From positions 1 to 36,858 of the forward strand of contig JAJDAQ010000051.1 of NCBI GenBank assembly GCA_029261815.1: DNA of 36,858 bases, written 5' to 3'. Source of the DNA: Deltaproteobacteria bacterium (GTDB lineage: Bacteria; Myxococcota_A; UBA9160; UBA6930). The notes under the pieces are model-generated. The model was given only the letters and a program-made list of their open reading frames with translations, did no database searches and was not told the DNA's origin. The position numbers were made by a program, and so were the translations under genes. Below are positions 8,979 to 17,122 of this stretch, one piece after another (positions within the stretch are counted from its first letter, which is position 1; each line of letters starts with the position of its first letter).

Positions 8979-10124
8979 CTAACGAACCGTCCCGAAGAAC
9001 TTTCGCAGGTCGCGACTCAACGCGACCGGCTGTTCCATGGCCGCGAAGTGGCCGCCCTCATCGAACGTCTCGTAGTGCGTGACGTTGTAATGCTGCTCGG
9101 CCCAGGCGCGGGGAGCATTGAAGAGTTCCTTGGGGAAGCTGGCGCATCCTGTCGGCACCTCTACACGACCCTGGGTGAAACCGGCGCGCCCGCTCTTGCG
9201 CATTTCGTAGTAGAGCCGCGTCGAAGAGTTGATCGTTCCCGTGACCCAATAGACCATGATGTTGGTCAGCAACTCGTCTTTGCTGAAGACGCTCTCGACG
9301 TCGCCGTGCGTGTCGCCCCAGGCTCGAAACTTCTCAACGATCCAACCGGCCAGCCCACTCGGCGAGTCGGTCAGGCCGTACGCCAGCGTTTGCGGCTTGG
9401 TTCCCTGAATCGCCTGGTAGCCGGTCCCCTCGGCCTGGAACGTGCTCGCATGATCGACGCGCGCCTGCTCCTTGGCATCGAGTTGGCCGGGTTTCTCCGG
9501 CGGCAACGCCATGATCATGTTGATGTGGATTCCGGCACAGTGGTCCGGATCGAGGCGACCCACCTGCACGGTGACGATGGCGCCCCAGTCTCCGCCCTGG
9601 GCGCCATAGCGTTCGTAGCCAACGCGCTTCATCAACTCGATCTCGGCTTCCGCGATGCGCTGCGGGTCCCACCCGCGTTCGTGGGTCGGGCCACTGAAGC
9701 CATACCCCGGCATCGACGGCGCAACGACATGGAAGGCATCGGCGGCCGTGCCGCCATGCGCCTCCGGATCGACCAACATCGGAAGGATCTTCTGGAACTC
9801 GACGATCGAACCCGGCCATCCGTGGGTGATCAGCAGCGGCAGCGCGTCTTCATGCTTCGAGCGCACGTGCAGGAAGTGGACGTTCTGCCCGTCGATCTCG
9901 GTCGTGAATTGGGGCCACTGGTTGAGCGCGGCTTCCTGCGCGCGCCAGTCGTAACCGTCCTGCCAGTAGGCGCAAAGCTCCTTCAGGTAGGCGAGGTCGG
10001 TCCCGTAGTCCCAACCGGTGTCGTCCATCTGGTCGGGCCAACGCGTTCGCGCCAGACGCGCCTGCAGATCGTCGAGGACGTCCTGGGGAACCTCGATGCG
10101 GAAGGGTTGGATCGCGTCACTCAT
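8979..10124 (-). CDS. Epoxide hydrolase (microsomal EPHX1-like, EHN domain)
   Basis: The protein has 381 residues with the EHN N-terminal domain of microsomal-type epoxide hydrolases (about 1-110) and an alpha/beta-hydrolase core. Key elements are HGWPGS (101-106, oxyanion loop), nucleophile Asp179 in GGDWGA, ring-opening tyrosine in STRLYYE (Y305 or Y306), a probable acid at E333 and the histidine H359 in GGHFAAME. The family hydrolyses epoxides to diols via a covalent ester on the Asp. The ATG at 10124 has a strong AGGAGG five bases upstream. The next gene starts two bases past its stop. No signal peptide is seen, so it is cytoplasmic. The physiological epoxide cannot be named from sequence. 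Confidence 0.92.
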   Translation of the reverse strand: MSDAIQPFRIEVPQDVLDDLQARLARTRWPDQMDDTGWDYGTDLAYLKELCAYWQDGYDWRAQEAALNQWPQFTTEIDGQNVHFLHVRSKHEDALPLLITHGWPGSIVEFQKILPMLVDPEAHGGTAADAFHVVAPSMPGYGFSGPTHERGWDPQRIAEAEIELMKRVGYERYGAQGGDWGAIVTVQVGRLDPDHCAGIHINMIMALPPEKPGQLDAKEQARVDHASTFQAEGTGYQAIQGTKPQTLAYGLTDSPSGLAGWIVEKFRAWGDTHGDVESVFSKDELLTNIMVYWVTGTINSSTRLYYEMRKSGRAGFTQGRVEVPTGCASFPKELFNAPRAWAEQHYNVTHYETFDEGGHFAAMEQPVALSRDLRKFFGTVR

Positions 10125-10192
10125 GAAGACCTCCTGGGAAGCGTCGGAGTCTACTGCGTCAGCGCCGCCGGATCGTCAATGTCGCCCAATCA

Positions 10193-11620
10193 TCAGCGCT
10201 GCCAGAAGGAACGCTGGGTCAGGGCCAGCACGACGAACAGTTCGAGGCGCCCCAACCACATCAAGAAGACCATCAACAACTTCTGCCACGCTGCGAACGC
10301 GTGGTAGTCGCCCGCCGGCCCCACGGCGCCCAGACCCGGCCCGATGTTCGACAGACTCGCGAGGGCGGCCGTCGCCCCCGTACCGAGGTCGGGCGTCCCG
10401 ATCGACAGAAGCAGGGCGCCGATCGCCCAGCACAGGCCGTAGAGCACGAGAAAGCTCAGGATCGTCCGGACCGCGTCCTCGCCAACCGCGGTCTCACCCT
10501 GCATGATGGCCGAGACCCGGCTCGGGTGGAAGATCAGCCGGACCTCGCGAAGCGCCGCATGAAGGCCGACCTGCAGACGCACGATCTTGGCGCCGCCGGC
10601 CGTCGAGCCCGCGCATCCACCGCCGACCATCAACGCCACCAGACAGGCTTGGGAGAGCAGGGGCCAATGCGTGAAGTCCTGCGTCGCGTAGCCCGTGGTC
10701 GTCACGATCGAGGCCACCTGGAACGCCGCATCGAGGAAGTGTTCGGGGCTCGGACCAAGGTCGAGCAGGATCAGCAGGACGGTCGCACTCACGATCACGG
10801 CGTAGGCGCGCAGTTCTGTGTCGCGGAACGGTAACGTCGAACGGTCGCGGGCCGCGACGTAATAGAGCGAGAAATTCACGCCCGCGGCCAACATGAACAC
10901 CGTGATGACGACCTGCACGGTCGGGGAGAAGTACGCCACGGACTCTGCGTGTGGCGAGAAACCGCCGGTCGATACCGTCGAGAACATGTGCGTGAAAGCG
11001 TCGAACGCCGACAGACCACATAACATCAGCAGGACCGTCAGAACGGCCGACATCCCGATGTACACCCAGGCCAGGGTCAGCGCAGTCTGGTGGACCCGCG
11101 GGTGGAGCACTTCCGCCGCTGGGCCGGGCACTTCGAGCTTGAACAAGAAGCGCGCGCCCGGGCCGAGTTCCGACAGCAGCGCCACGAACAGCACCACGAT
11201 CCCGATCCCGCCGAGCCACTGCGTCATGCTCCGCCAGAACAGCATGCTCCGATCCATCGCCGGGATGTCCTGGAGGATCGACGCTCCGGTCGTCGTGAAG
11301 CCCGACGCCGATTCGAAGAAGGCGTCCACGGCGCTCGGGATCGCGCCACTCGCCACGAAGGGGATCGCACCACTGAGCGATGCCAACACCCAGGCCGACA
11401 CCACGATCAAGACGCCCTCGCGGCGATACAGCTGCTGTGTCGGCAAGCCGGCGAAGCGGAACGCGACCGACATCGCCAAGGTCAACACGGCCCCGAGGGC
11501 GAAGCCCTGCGTCGCGGCTTGCTCGTCGAGGACCAGACTCAGCAGCAGCGGCACGACCTGGGCACCCGCCATCACCAGCAGCAGCAGCGAGAGGACGCGC
11601 AAGACGCCGCGAATGTTCAT
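10193..11620 (-). CDS. trkH: Trk/Ktr-type potassium uptake channel subunit
   Basis: The protein has 475 residues with the four-fold M1-P-M2 repeat of TrkH/KtrB. The four filter segments are visible: ASGFTTTGAS (105-114), STVSTGGFS (214-222), SIVTTTGYA (304-312) and SLSNIGPGLG (422-431). Around 333-345 the GGGCAGSTAGGAK loop matches the intramembrane gating region after the third repeat. It forms the K+ pathway of the inner membrane and is controlled by the nucleotide-binding ring of TrkA. The trkA gene ends ten bases upstream on the same strand, so they form an operon with trkA first. The length is that of full TrkH, not the shorter KtrB. Confidence 0.95.
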   Translation of the reverse strand: MNIRGVLRVLSLLLLVMAGAQVVPLLLSLVLDEQAATQGFALGAVLTLAMSVAFRFAGLPTQQLYRREGVLIVVSAWVLASLSGAIPFVASGAIPSAVDAFFESASGFTTTGASILQDIPAMDRSMLFWRSMTQWLGGIGIVVLFVALLSELGPGARFLFKLEVPGPAAEVLHPRVHQTALTLAWVYIGMSAVLTVLLMLCGLSAFDAFTHMFSTVSTGGFSPHAESVAYFSPTVQVVITVFMLAAGVNFSLYYVAARDRSTLPFRDTELRAYAVIVSATVLLILLDLGPSPEHFLDAAFQVASIVTTTGYATQDFTHWPLLSQACLVALMVGGGCAGSTAGGAKIVRLQVGLHAALREVRLIFHPSRVSAIMQGETAVGEDAVRTILSFLVLYGLCWAIGALLLSIGTPDLGTGATAALASLSNIGPGLGAVGPAGDYHAFAAWQKLLMVFLMWLGRLELFVVLALTQRSFWQR

Positions 11621-11630
11621 GACCGACTCT

Positions 11631-12989
11631 TCAGATCCGGTCCGGACCGGGGAATACGAGCTGGGTCATGGCCAGTTCGTCCCGGTGAACGAACAGGATC
11701 ACCTCGTCTCCGATCTCCAAGCGCGTGTCGCCCTTCGGCACGAGGCTCTGGTCGCCGCGCAGGACCGCGGCCACGATCAGGCCCGGCGGCAGTCCGGCGT
11801 CCGCCAGCGTCACGCCAGCCGCCGGGCTCTCCGCCTCGACACGGCGCTGCACGAATTGGGCGGTCCCGTTTTCGACGGACATGATGCTGCGCTGGTAGCC
11901 GTTCGCGATGTAATCGCGAATCTGCGCCGCCGCGGTGATGCGCGGCGACACGACATGGATCAGGGCGACACGATTCCAGAGCGTAGAGGTGTCGCTCTTC
12001 TGGACCAGTGCCGTAATGCGCTGCGCGCCTTGTTCCTGCGCGAGCAGGCAGGCCATCAGGTTCGTCTCGTCGTTGCCCGTCAACGCGATGAAGTGATCCG
12101 CCTCCCCCGCGTGTTCGGCCGACAACACCGAGGGGTCGGTCACATCTCCCTGGAAGATCTGGTAGTTCGGATGCTCGGCGGCCAGTTCTTCGCAGCGCGC
12201 GCGGTGGCGTTCAATCAACTTGATCCGCCCCGCGAACGGTGCCAGGCGCTTGGCGACTTCGCGCGCGGTCGCGCCTCCGCCGCCGATCACGACGGTCCCG
12301 AGTCGCGCCACGCGGCCGTTGATGCGCTCTTCCAGTTCATCGATGCGCTGCGCGTCGGCGAAGATCAAGGCAGCATCCCCGGGTTCGGCGCGATCGTCGC
12401 CCGTCGGGACCCGGAGCCGGTCCCCGTTCACGAAGGCCAGCACCAGGGAGGACGGCGGCAGGCTCACTTCCGAAAGCGGACTCTCCCGCAGCACCGAGCC
12501 CTCTCCCACCTCGGTCTTGCGCACCTGGAGCTGACCGTTCGCCAGGTACTCGATTTCGTGCGTGTTGTAGCCAAGCACGTGGTTGACGATGCGCGTGGTT
12601 GCGAGCAACTGCGTCGACAACATCAAATCGATCGAGAAGGCTTCCTCGTAGGTCCGACCGTGCTGGGTGATTTCCTCGGTCGTTGTCACGCGCACGGCCG
12701 TACGCAGGGCCCCTTCGCGCTTCGCCAGGTGCGCGGCGACCAGGTTGGCTTCATCGGACGAACTCGCCGCAACGAAGAGATCGCAGCCCGCCACTCCGGC
12801 CAAACGGAGGGTCGGCAGGTGGCTGCCGTTGCCGTGGACGAACGCTACGTCCATCCGCTCTTCGATCTCTCCGCGTCGATGGTCATCGAGGTCGATGAGC
12901 GTGACCGAGTGCCCCTCTTCGGAGAGGCTTTCGGCCAGGAACGTGCCAACCGCGCCGGCCCCCATCACGATGTAGCGCTTGCGTTCCAA
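11631..12989 (-). CDS. trkA: Trk system potassium uptake regulatory protein TrkA
   Basis: The protein has 452 residues with two RCK units in tandem. The first Rossmann motif is VMGAGAVG (8-15) and the second VVIGGGGATA (233-242). RCK_C domains lie at about 145-215 and 370-445. It binds NAD(H)/ATP in the cytoplasm and gates TrkH. The start is TTG at 12989, supported by GGAG a few bases upstream and by the protein beginning right at the first Rossmann strand (ERKRYIVMGAG). It lies 46 bases after the VOC gene, with trkH 10 bases downstream. The second Rossmann loop GGGGAT is a little unusual for the second unit, but the domain is intact. Confidence 0.95.
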   Translation of the reverse strand: MERKRYIVMGAGAVGTFLAESLSEEGHSVTLIDLDDHRRGEIEERMDVAFVHGNGSHLPTLRLAGVAGCDLFVAASSSDEANLVAAHLAKREGALRTAVRVTTTEEITQHGRTYEEAFSIDLMLSTQLLATTRIVNHVLGYNTHEIEYLANGQLQVRKTEVGEGSVLRESPLSEVSLPPSSLVLAFVNGDRLRVPTGDDRAEPGDAALIFADAQRIDELEERINGRVARLGTVVIGGGGATAREVAKRLAPFAGRIKLIERHRARCEELAAEHPNYQIFQGDVTDPSVLSAEHAGEADHFIALTGNDETNLMACLLAQEQGAQRITALVQKSDTSTLWNRVALIHVVSPRITAAAQIRDYIANGYQRSIMSVENGTAQFVQRRVEAESPAAGVTLADAGLPPGLIVAAVLRGDQSLVPKGDTRLEIGDEVILFVHRDELAMTQLVFPGPDRI

Positions 12990-13035
12990 CGCTTCTCCAA
13001 GCCACGGTCCGTGGCGGTCGGCTTCGACCGCTCAC

Positions 13036-13500
13036 CTAACCGAGCGCTTCGATGATCTCCGGCGGTGCCTGGACCAACTCGATCAGCACGCCCTCGCCAC
13101 CGATCGGCGATGCTTCGTTGCCCTTCGGATGAATGAACGTCACGTCGAAGCCAGCCGCGCCCTTCCGGATCCCGCCGGGCGTGAAGCGCACGCCTTGCTC
13201 CTCGAGCCACGCGACCGCGCCTGCCAGATCGTCGATCCAGAGCCCGACGTGGTTCAGCGCCGGGTCGTTCACCTTGGGCTTCTTCTCCGGGTCGATGGGC
13301 TGCATCAGGTCCACCTCTACCTCGAAGGCCCCCTTGCCCGCGGCGGTGATGTCCTCGTCGACGTTCTCGCTCTCGCTGCGGTAGGTGCTCTTGTAGGTCA
13401 GGCCCAACGTATCGACCCAGAGTTTGCGGAGCGGTCCCTTGTCGAGACCGCCGACGGCAATCTGCTGCAGACCAAGAACACGGAACGGACGATCGGACAT
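13036..13500 (-). CDS. VOC-superfamily (glyoxalase/bleomycin resistance-like) protein
   Basis: This 154-residue protein has two beta-alpha-beta-beta-beta units. By eye the metal-site positions are Q13 (LQQIAV), E62 or D64 (EVEVDLMQ), H84 ([11 protein letters not shown]) and E141 (VLIELVQ). A Gln-Glu-His-Glu set is known from glyoxalase I; His is more usual at the first place in methylmalonyl-CoA epimerases. Either a lactoylglutathione-lyase-like or an unassigned VOC function is possible, and no thiol partner or pathway gene is next to it. The ATG at 13500 is chosen for the GGGAGG close upstream. It is divergent from rimO (76-base gap) and lies upstream of trkA on the same strand. Confidence 0.85.
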   Translation of the reverse strand: MSDRPFRVLGLQQIAVGGLDKGPLRKLWVDTLGLTYKSTYRSESENVDEDITAAGKGAFEVEVDLMQPIDPEKKPKVNDPALNHVGLWIDDLAGAVAWLEEQGVRFTPGGIRKGAAGFDVTFIHPKGNEASPIGGEGVLIELVQAPPEIIEALG

Positions 13501-13576
13501 GGGGCCTCCCACGGGAATTCGGAGGCTGACGATACCCGCTGGCCGCCAGAACCGCGTCCCCTACTCTCCGCCCGCT

Positions 13577-14938
13577 ATGTCCTCCCCCAAGGCCACCGTC
13601 CACTTCCACTCCCTGGGCTGCCCCAAGAACCTCCTCGATACCGAGGTGATGCTGGGCTCCCTGGCACTCGCCGGCTACGCCATCGCCGAGAATCTGGAAG
13701 ACGCCGATGTCGCGGTGGTGAATACCTGCTCCTTCATCGAGAGCGCGCGCGAGGAATCCGTCCAGGCGATTCTCGACGTGGCCGACCTCCGCGAAGATGG
13801 CCGGCTCCGCGCCCTGGTCGTCGCCGGTTGCCTGCCGCAACGCTACGGCGCGGCGCTCGCCAAGGAACTGCCCGAAGTCGACGCCTTCGTCGGCACCGGC
13901 GCCTACCAGGAGATCGCGCCGATCCTGGACGATGCCCTCGCCGGCCGTGGCCGCGGGGTCTACGTCGAGACCGGCAGCACCCATCTCTATGACGACGCGA
14001 GCCCTCGCATCCTGACGGGGGCCGGCCACTCGGCCTACATCAAGATCGCCGAGGGCTGCGACCGCGTATGCGCGTTCTGCGCGATCCCGGGCATCCGCGG
14101 CAAGTTCCAAAGCCGCAGCCTTGAGTCGCTGCTGCAGGAAGGCCACCAACTCGCCGAAGCCGGCGTGCGCGAAGTGAACCTGGTCGCCCAGGACTCGACC
14201 TCCTGGGGCAAGGATCTTCCGGCCCTGACCGAAGGCGCCGGCCGGCCGCGCCTGGAAGACATGGTGCGCGCGCTCGACCAGGTCGAAGGCCTCGACTGGG
14301 TGCGGCTGCTCTACCTCTACCCGTCTGCCGTCACCGACGGACTGATCGACGCCATCGCCTCCGCCGAACGCGTGCTGCCCTACGTCGATGTCCCGTTGCA
14401 ACACGGCAGCGACGCCATGCTCGCGGCCATGAAACGCGGCACCACGGCCGACCGCCAACGCGCGTTGGTCGAGCGACTCCGCGCCGGCATCCCTGGGCTG
14501 ACGCTGCGTACCACCGTCATCGTCGGCTTCCCGGGCGAAACGGACGAAGATTTCGAAGCCCTCTGCGAGTTCGCCCGCTGGGCACGCTTCGACCGGCTCG
14601 GCGTCTTCCGCTACTCCGACGAAGAAGACACGGCCGCGTTCGAACTCGAACCCAAGGTCCCGCGCGAAGTCGCACGCGAGCGCTACCGCGCGCTCACGGC
14701 GATCCAAGGCGAGATCATGGCCGAGCGCATGGAAGCCCAGGTCGGCAACGAGGTCGATGTCCTGGTCGACGCGCCGTTCGGCGGGACCCAGGTGTTGGGG
14801 CGCTTGCCGACGCAGGCCCCGGAGATCGACGGCGCCACCTTCTTGAAGGGCGCCAACCTGAAGGCCGGCGACCTGGTCCGTGCCCGGATCACGGGTGTCC
14901 GTGCCGGTGTCGACTTCGACGCCGAGGCGCTCGCCTGA
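13577..14938 (+). CDS. rimO: Ribosomal protein uS12 methylthiotransferase
   Basis: The 453-residue product has the three parts of a methylthiotransferase. The UPF0004 domain has cysteines C15 (SLGCPKN), C51 (NTCSFI) and C85 (AGCLPQRY) for one Fe-S cluster. The radical SAM domain has C161-x3-C165-x2-C168 (CDRVCAFC) followed by AIPGIRG, and a TRAM domain lies at about 385-450. The HSLGCPKN start and FCAIPxxRG favour RimO over MiaB. RimO adds a methylthio group to a conserved aspartate of ribosomal protein S12. The ATG at 13577 puts the conserved first strand at residue 5. Divergent from the VOC gene; the LysR gene converges two bases past the stop. Confidence 0.95.
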   Translation: MSSPKATVHFHSLGCPKNLLDTEVMLGSLALAGYAIAENLEDADVAVVNTCSFIESAREESVQAILDVADLREDGRLRALVVAGCLPQRYGAALAKELPEVDAFVGTGAYQEIAPILDDALAGRGRGVYVETGSTHLYDDASPRILTGAGHSAYIKIAEGCDRVCAFCAIPGIRGKFQSRSLESLLQEGHQLAEAGVREVNLVAQDSTSWGKDLPALTEGAGRPRLEDMVRALDQVEGLDWVRLLYLYPSAVTDGLIDAIASAERVLPYVDVPLQHGSDAMLAAMKRGTTADRQRALVERLRAGIPGLTLRTTVIVGFPGETDEDFEALCEFARWARFDRLGVFRYSDEEDTAAFELEPKVPREVARERYRALTAIQGEIMAERMEAQVGNEVDVLVDAPFGGTQVLGRLPTQAPEIDGATFLKGANLKAGDLVRARITGVRAGVDFDAEALA

Positions 14939-14939
14939 G

Positions 14940-15878
14940 CTAGTGCGCCGTCGCCTGCCGTACGCGGTCGGGCGTCCACACCGCAGTCGGCCGCCGTCCC
15001 TCGAGCAGCGCCTTGTGTTCGTCGAAGGCCGCGTACAGCATGTCGAGTAGCGCCCGCACGCGCGCAGTCTGCCGCAAGTCCGGGTGGGTCAGGGCCCAGA
15101 GGTTCCAGCCGCGGTCGTTGCCAGGGCCCGCCGCCCGCACCAGCCCGGGTTCCAGGTCGCCCATGAAGCACGGGAGCATGGCAATCCCGAGGCCTTCGCG
15201 AACGGCCGCGAGCTGGGCGGCCCCGTCCTCGAACGAGCCGCGGGCCGGCAAGGTCGGGAAGGCACTGCCGAGCACCCAGGCCGGGAAGGCCTCTTCGTCC
15301 CCCCAGCCGATCCAGTGCGCGGTCGGCGGGTCGGCCGCGAGGCTGTGCCCTTCGAGGTAGGCCGGCGTCGCGTAGGGAGCCGAGACATAGTGAGCGACCT
15401 TGCGCCCAATGAGGCCGTCGGCTGCCGGCTGTTCGCGGACCAATCGCAGAGCCACATCGGCCTCTCGACGGGTCAGGCTCACCCGCTCGTAGGAGACGTG
15501 GAGCTGCAGGTCGATCTCGGGGTAGGCGTCCTGGAAACGCCCGAAGTGGGGCATCAGCAGCGTGACGAAATGGGCGGGTAGCGTCAGGCGAACCGGGCCC
15601 GCGAGGCGGTCATCCTCGCCGAGGAGCTGGCGGGCAAGATCGTCCACTTCTCCGCGCATCTTCTCGGCGGCCGCGAGGACGCGATCGCCCGACGGCGTGA
15701 GCACGAGGCCGCTCGGCATCCGGTCGAAGAGGCGCGCGCCAAGCTGCTCTTCGAGCGCCGCGATGCGCCGGGACGCCGTCGAATGGTTCATCCCGAGGCG
15801 CTGGCCGGCCCGACGCAGGGACCCCGCGCGAGCCACCTCGAGGAAGATGTGCAGGTCGTCCCAACTGATCTGGGCCAA
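14940..15878 (-). CDS. LysR-family transcriptional regulator
   Basis: The 312-residue protein has a winged helix-turn-helix at about 6-65 (LHIFLEVARAGSLRRAGQRL, then STASRRIAALEEQLGARLF) and a LysR substrate-binding domain from about 90, with LTLPAHFVTLLMPHF and GLGIAMLPCFMGD. The NHSTASRRI recognition segment resembles the CrgA/AaeR-like group. The effector is unknown. I chose TTG at 15878, with GGAG five bases upstream, since it places the HTH at the family's usual distance from the N-terminus; GTG at 15968 would add 30 residues of atypical sequence. It converges on rimO and diverges from the small lipoprotein gene across a 208-base gap, so the lipoprotein is one possible target. Confidence 0.92.
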   Translation of the reverse strand: MAQISWDDLHIFLEVARAGSLRRAGQRLGMNHSTASRRIAALEEQLGARLFDRMPSGLVLTPSGDRVLAAAEKMRGEVDDLARQLLGEDDRLAGPVRLTLPAHFVTLLMPHFGRFQDAYPEIDLQLHVSYERVSLTRREADVALRLVREQPAADGLIGRKVAHYVSAPYATPAYLEGHSLAADPPTAHWIGWGDEEAFPAWVLGSAFPTLPARGSFEDGAAQLAAVREGLGIAMLPCFMGDLEPGLVRAAGPGNDRGWNLWALTHPDLRQTARVRALLDMLYAAFDEHKALLEGRRPTAVWTPDRVRQATAH

Positions 15879-15952
15879 GGAAACTCCGAACGGGCGGCGG
15901 AGGCAGGAACCGCCGCAGTATACCCGCCTGCGCCAGCCTGGGGTCTGACCAT

Positions 15953-15970
15953 CGGTGCGCCCGAGCACCG
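15953..15970. promoter_or_regulatory. Inverted repeat in the LysR/lipoprotein divergent region
   Basis: CGGTGC and GCACCG form a perfect 6-bp inverted repeat around GCCCGA. It lies 75 bases upstream of the LysR start and 117 bases upstream of the lipoprotein start. It is a candidate regulator site, but it does not match the T-N11-A LysR box, so the assignment is weak. Confidence 0.25.
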
Positions 15971-16086
15971 CACGCTTGCACAGATGCTCCGCGTTGCGGA
16001 AAGCGGCCCGCCCCGTTGCACGCCTGCGGCTTCCGAGTTTGGGAACTCCGGCTTAGGGTGCGGGCCACGCCCGCGAAGGAAGAACC

Positions 16087-16392
16087 ATGTCCATCCAGAA
16101 CCTATTTCGCGTCGTGTGCATCTTGGGAGCCTTTTCGGCGCTGGGCTGCGCCGCGACCACGCCGCAGGTATCGGCAGCCGCCGCAGGGAGCGCCCAGACC
16201 CTGGCCTACGCCTCGCCGGCTTCGTTCTCGACCAAGGCCTCTGCCTGCAACTTCGCCGTCCAGAAAGCCCGCCGCCAGGCGGCCAACTCTTGCTCGGTGA
16301 CGGCCCTGACGGTCGACCGCGCGCAGTGCGAATGCTCCCGGACGGGCGCCAAGCATGCGTGTGAAGTCGAGGCCGTCTTCACCTGCCAGTAG
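16087..16392 (+). CDS. Small cysteine-rich secreted protein or lipoprotein, unknown function
   Basis: The 101-residue product has a signal-like N-terminus (LFRVVCILGAFSALGC). Cys21 after ALG could be a lipobox cysteine, although Leu stands at -2 rather than the usual -3. The mature part has six cysteines at about 54, 69, 81, 83, 92 and 100. Helix-forming residues between the first two (ACNFAVQKARRQAANSC) are followed by strand-like ends (ACEVEAVFTCQ), which suggests a small disulfide-bonded alpha/beta fold. The upstream sequence AAGGAAGAACC fits a ribosome binding site. I do not recognise the family. It is flanked by a divergent LysR gene and a convergent rlmE with a hairpin between. Confidence 0.78.
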   Translation: MSIQNLFRVVCILGAFSALGCAATTPQVSAAAAGSAQTLAYASPASFSTKASACNFAVQKARRQAANSCSVTALTVDRAQCECSRTGAKHACEVEAVFTCQ

Positions 16393-16410
16393 GCTCTTGC
16401 CCGGAGAGGT

Positions 16411-16449
16411 CCCGCGTGGGAGTACGCCGGAGTGCGGCGCTCACGCGGG
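16411..16449. terminator. Hairpin between convergent lipoprotein and rlmE genes
   Basis: CCCGCGTG (16411-16418) pairs perfectly with CACGCGGG (16442-16449), and the interior contains a smaller CGCC/GGCG stem. It lies in the 73-base gap between two convergent stops, as expected for a bidirectional transcription end. There is no clear T run on either side. Confidence 0.55.
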
Positions 16450-16465
16450 GTCTTCCGGCCGGCGG

Positions 16466-17065
16466 TCAGCCGCCGAAGCCCTTGGCCAGCAGATAGCGTT
16501 CGGTCGAGCCCTTGCGGGTGGCCTTGGGTTTGAGGGCTCGCGTGTCGGCGAAGGCCTTCCGGATCCGGCGCTCGAACGACTGCGCCTCGGGGCACTCGAG
16601 TAGCTTCACGAGGATGTCGCCGCCGGGTGCCAAGAGGGTCGGGAGACTGGCTTCGACCGCTTCGAGACAGGCCTCTTCGCGTGCCCGGTCGGTCACGCGG
16701 ATTCCCGTGAGCTTCGGCGCTGCGTCCGAGAGGACGACCTCGGCCTGACGGCCCAGCCGTTCCAAAACTGCTTGTAAAACGGCCGGTTCGGTGAAGTCAC
16801 CTTCAATTGTGAACACGTTCTCATATTCGATCGCGCCGTCGATAGGCGTGATATCGACCCCGACCACACGGCCTTCGCGGCCCGCGATCTTGCCCGCCAC
16901 CTGGAGCCAGCCGCCGGGCCAACAACCGAGATCGACGATGAAATGCCCGCGGCGGAGCAGTCGACTCCGCTGCTGGATCTCGTCCAGCTTGTAGGCCGCG
17001 CGCGAGCGAAAGCCCTCCCGCTTGGCCTTCTGGTGGAAGGGATCCTTGCGGTCGTAGCGCGCCAT
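16466..17065 (-). CDS. rlmE: 23S rRNA (U2552) 2'-O-ribose methyltransferase RlmE/FtsJ
   Basis: The 199-residue product has the FtsJ/RrmJ fold with the K-D-K-E catalytic set K26 (SRAAYKL), D114 (VLSDAAP), K154 (DILVKL) and E189 (RKGSTERY), plus SAM motif VDLGCWPGGW (44-53). The N-terminal RYDRKDPFHQKAKREGFRSR is the basic rRNA-binding lead of this family. RlmE methylates U2552 in the A-loop of 23S rRNA late in 50S assembly. It starts with ATG at 17065 and is 57 bases downstream of rplC on the same strand, with the ribosomal protein gene first; the pair probably forms one transcript. Confidence 0.95.
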   Translation of the reverse strand: MARYDRKDPFHQKAKREGFRSRAAYKLDEIQQRSRLLRRGHFIVDLGCWPGGWLQVAGKIAGREGRVVGVDITPIDGAIEYENVFTIEGDFTEPAVLQAVLERLGRQAEVVLSDAAPKLTGIRVTDRAREEACLEAVEASLPTLLAPGGDILVKLLECPEAQSFERRIRKAFADTRALKPKATRKGSTERYLLAKGFGG

Positions 17066-17122
17066 GGCGGGGGCCCGTGGGCGAAGTCGCGTCAGCGGCT
17101 CAGCCTGCTGGGCAGGCCCAGG

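Noticed and set aside
12965..14707. 580-codon minus-strand open frame opposite rimO
   Set aside because: rimO has all cluster cysteines and motifs on the plus strand; the minus frame shows no domain and spans two real genes.
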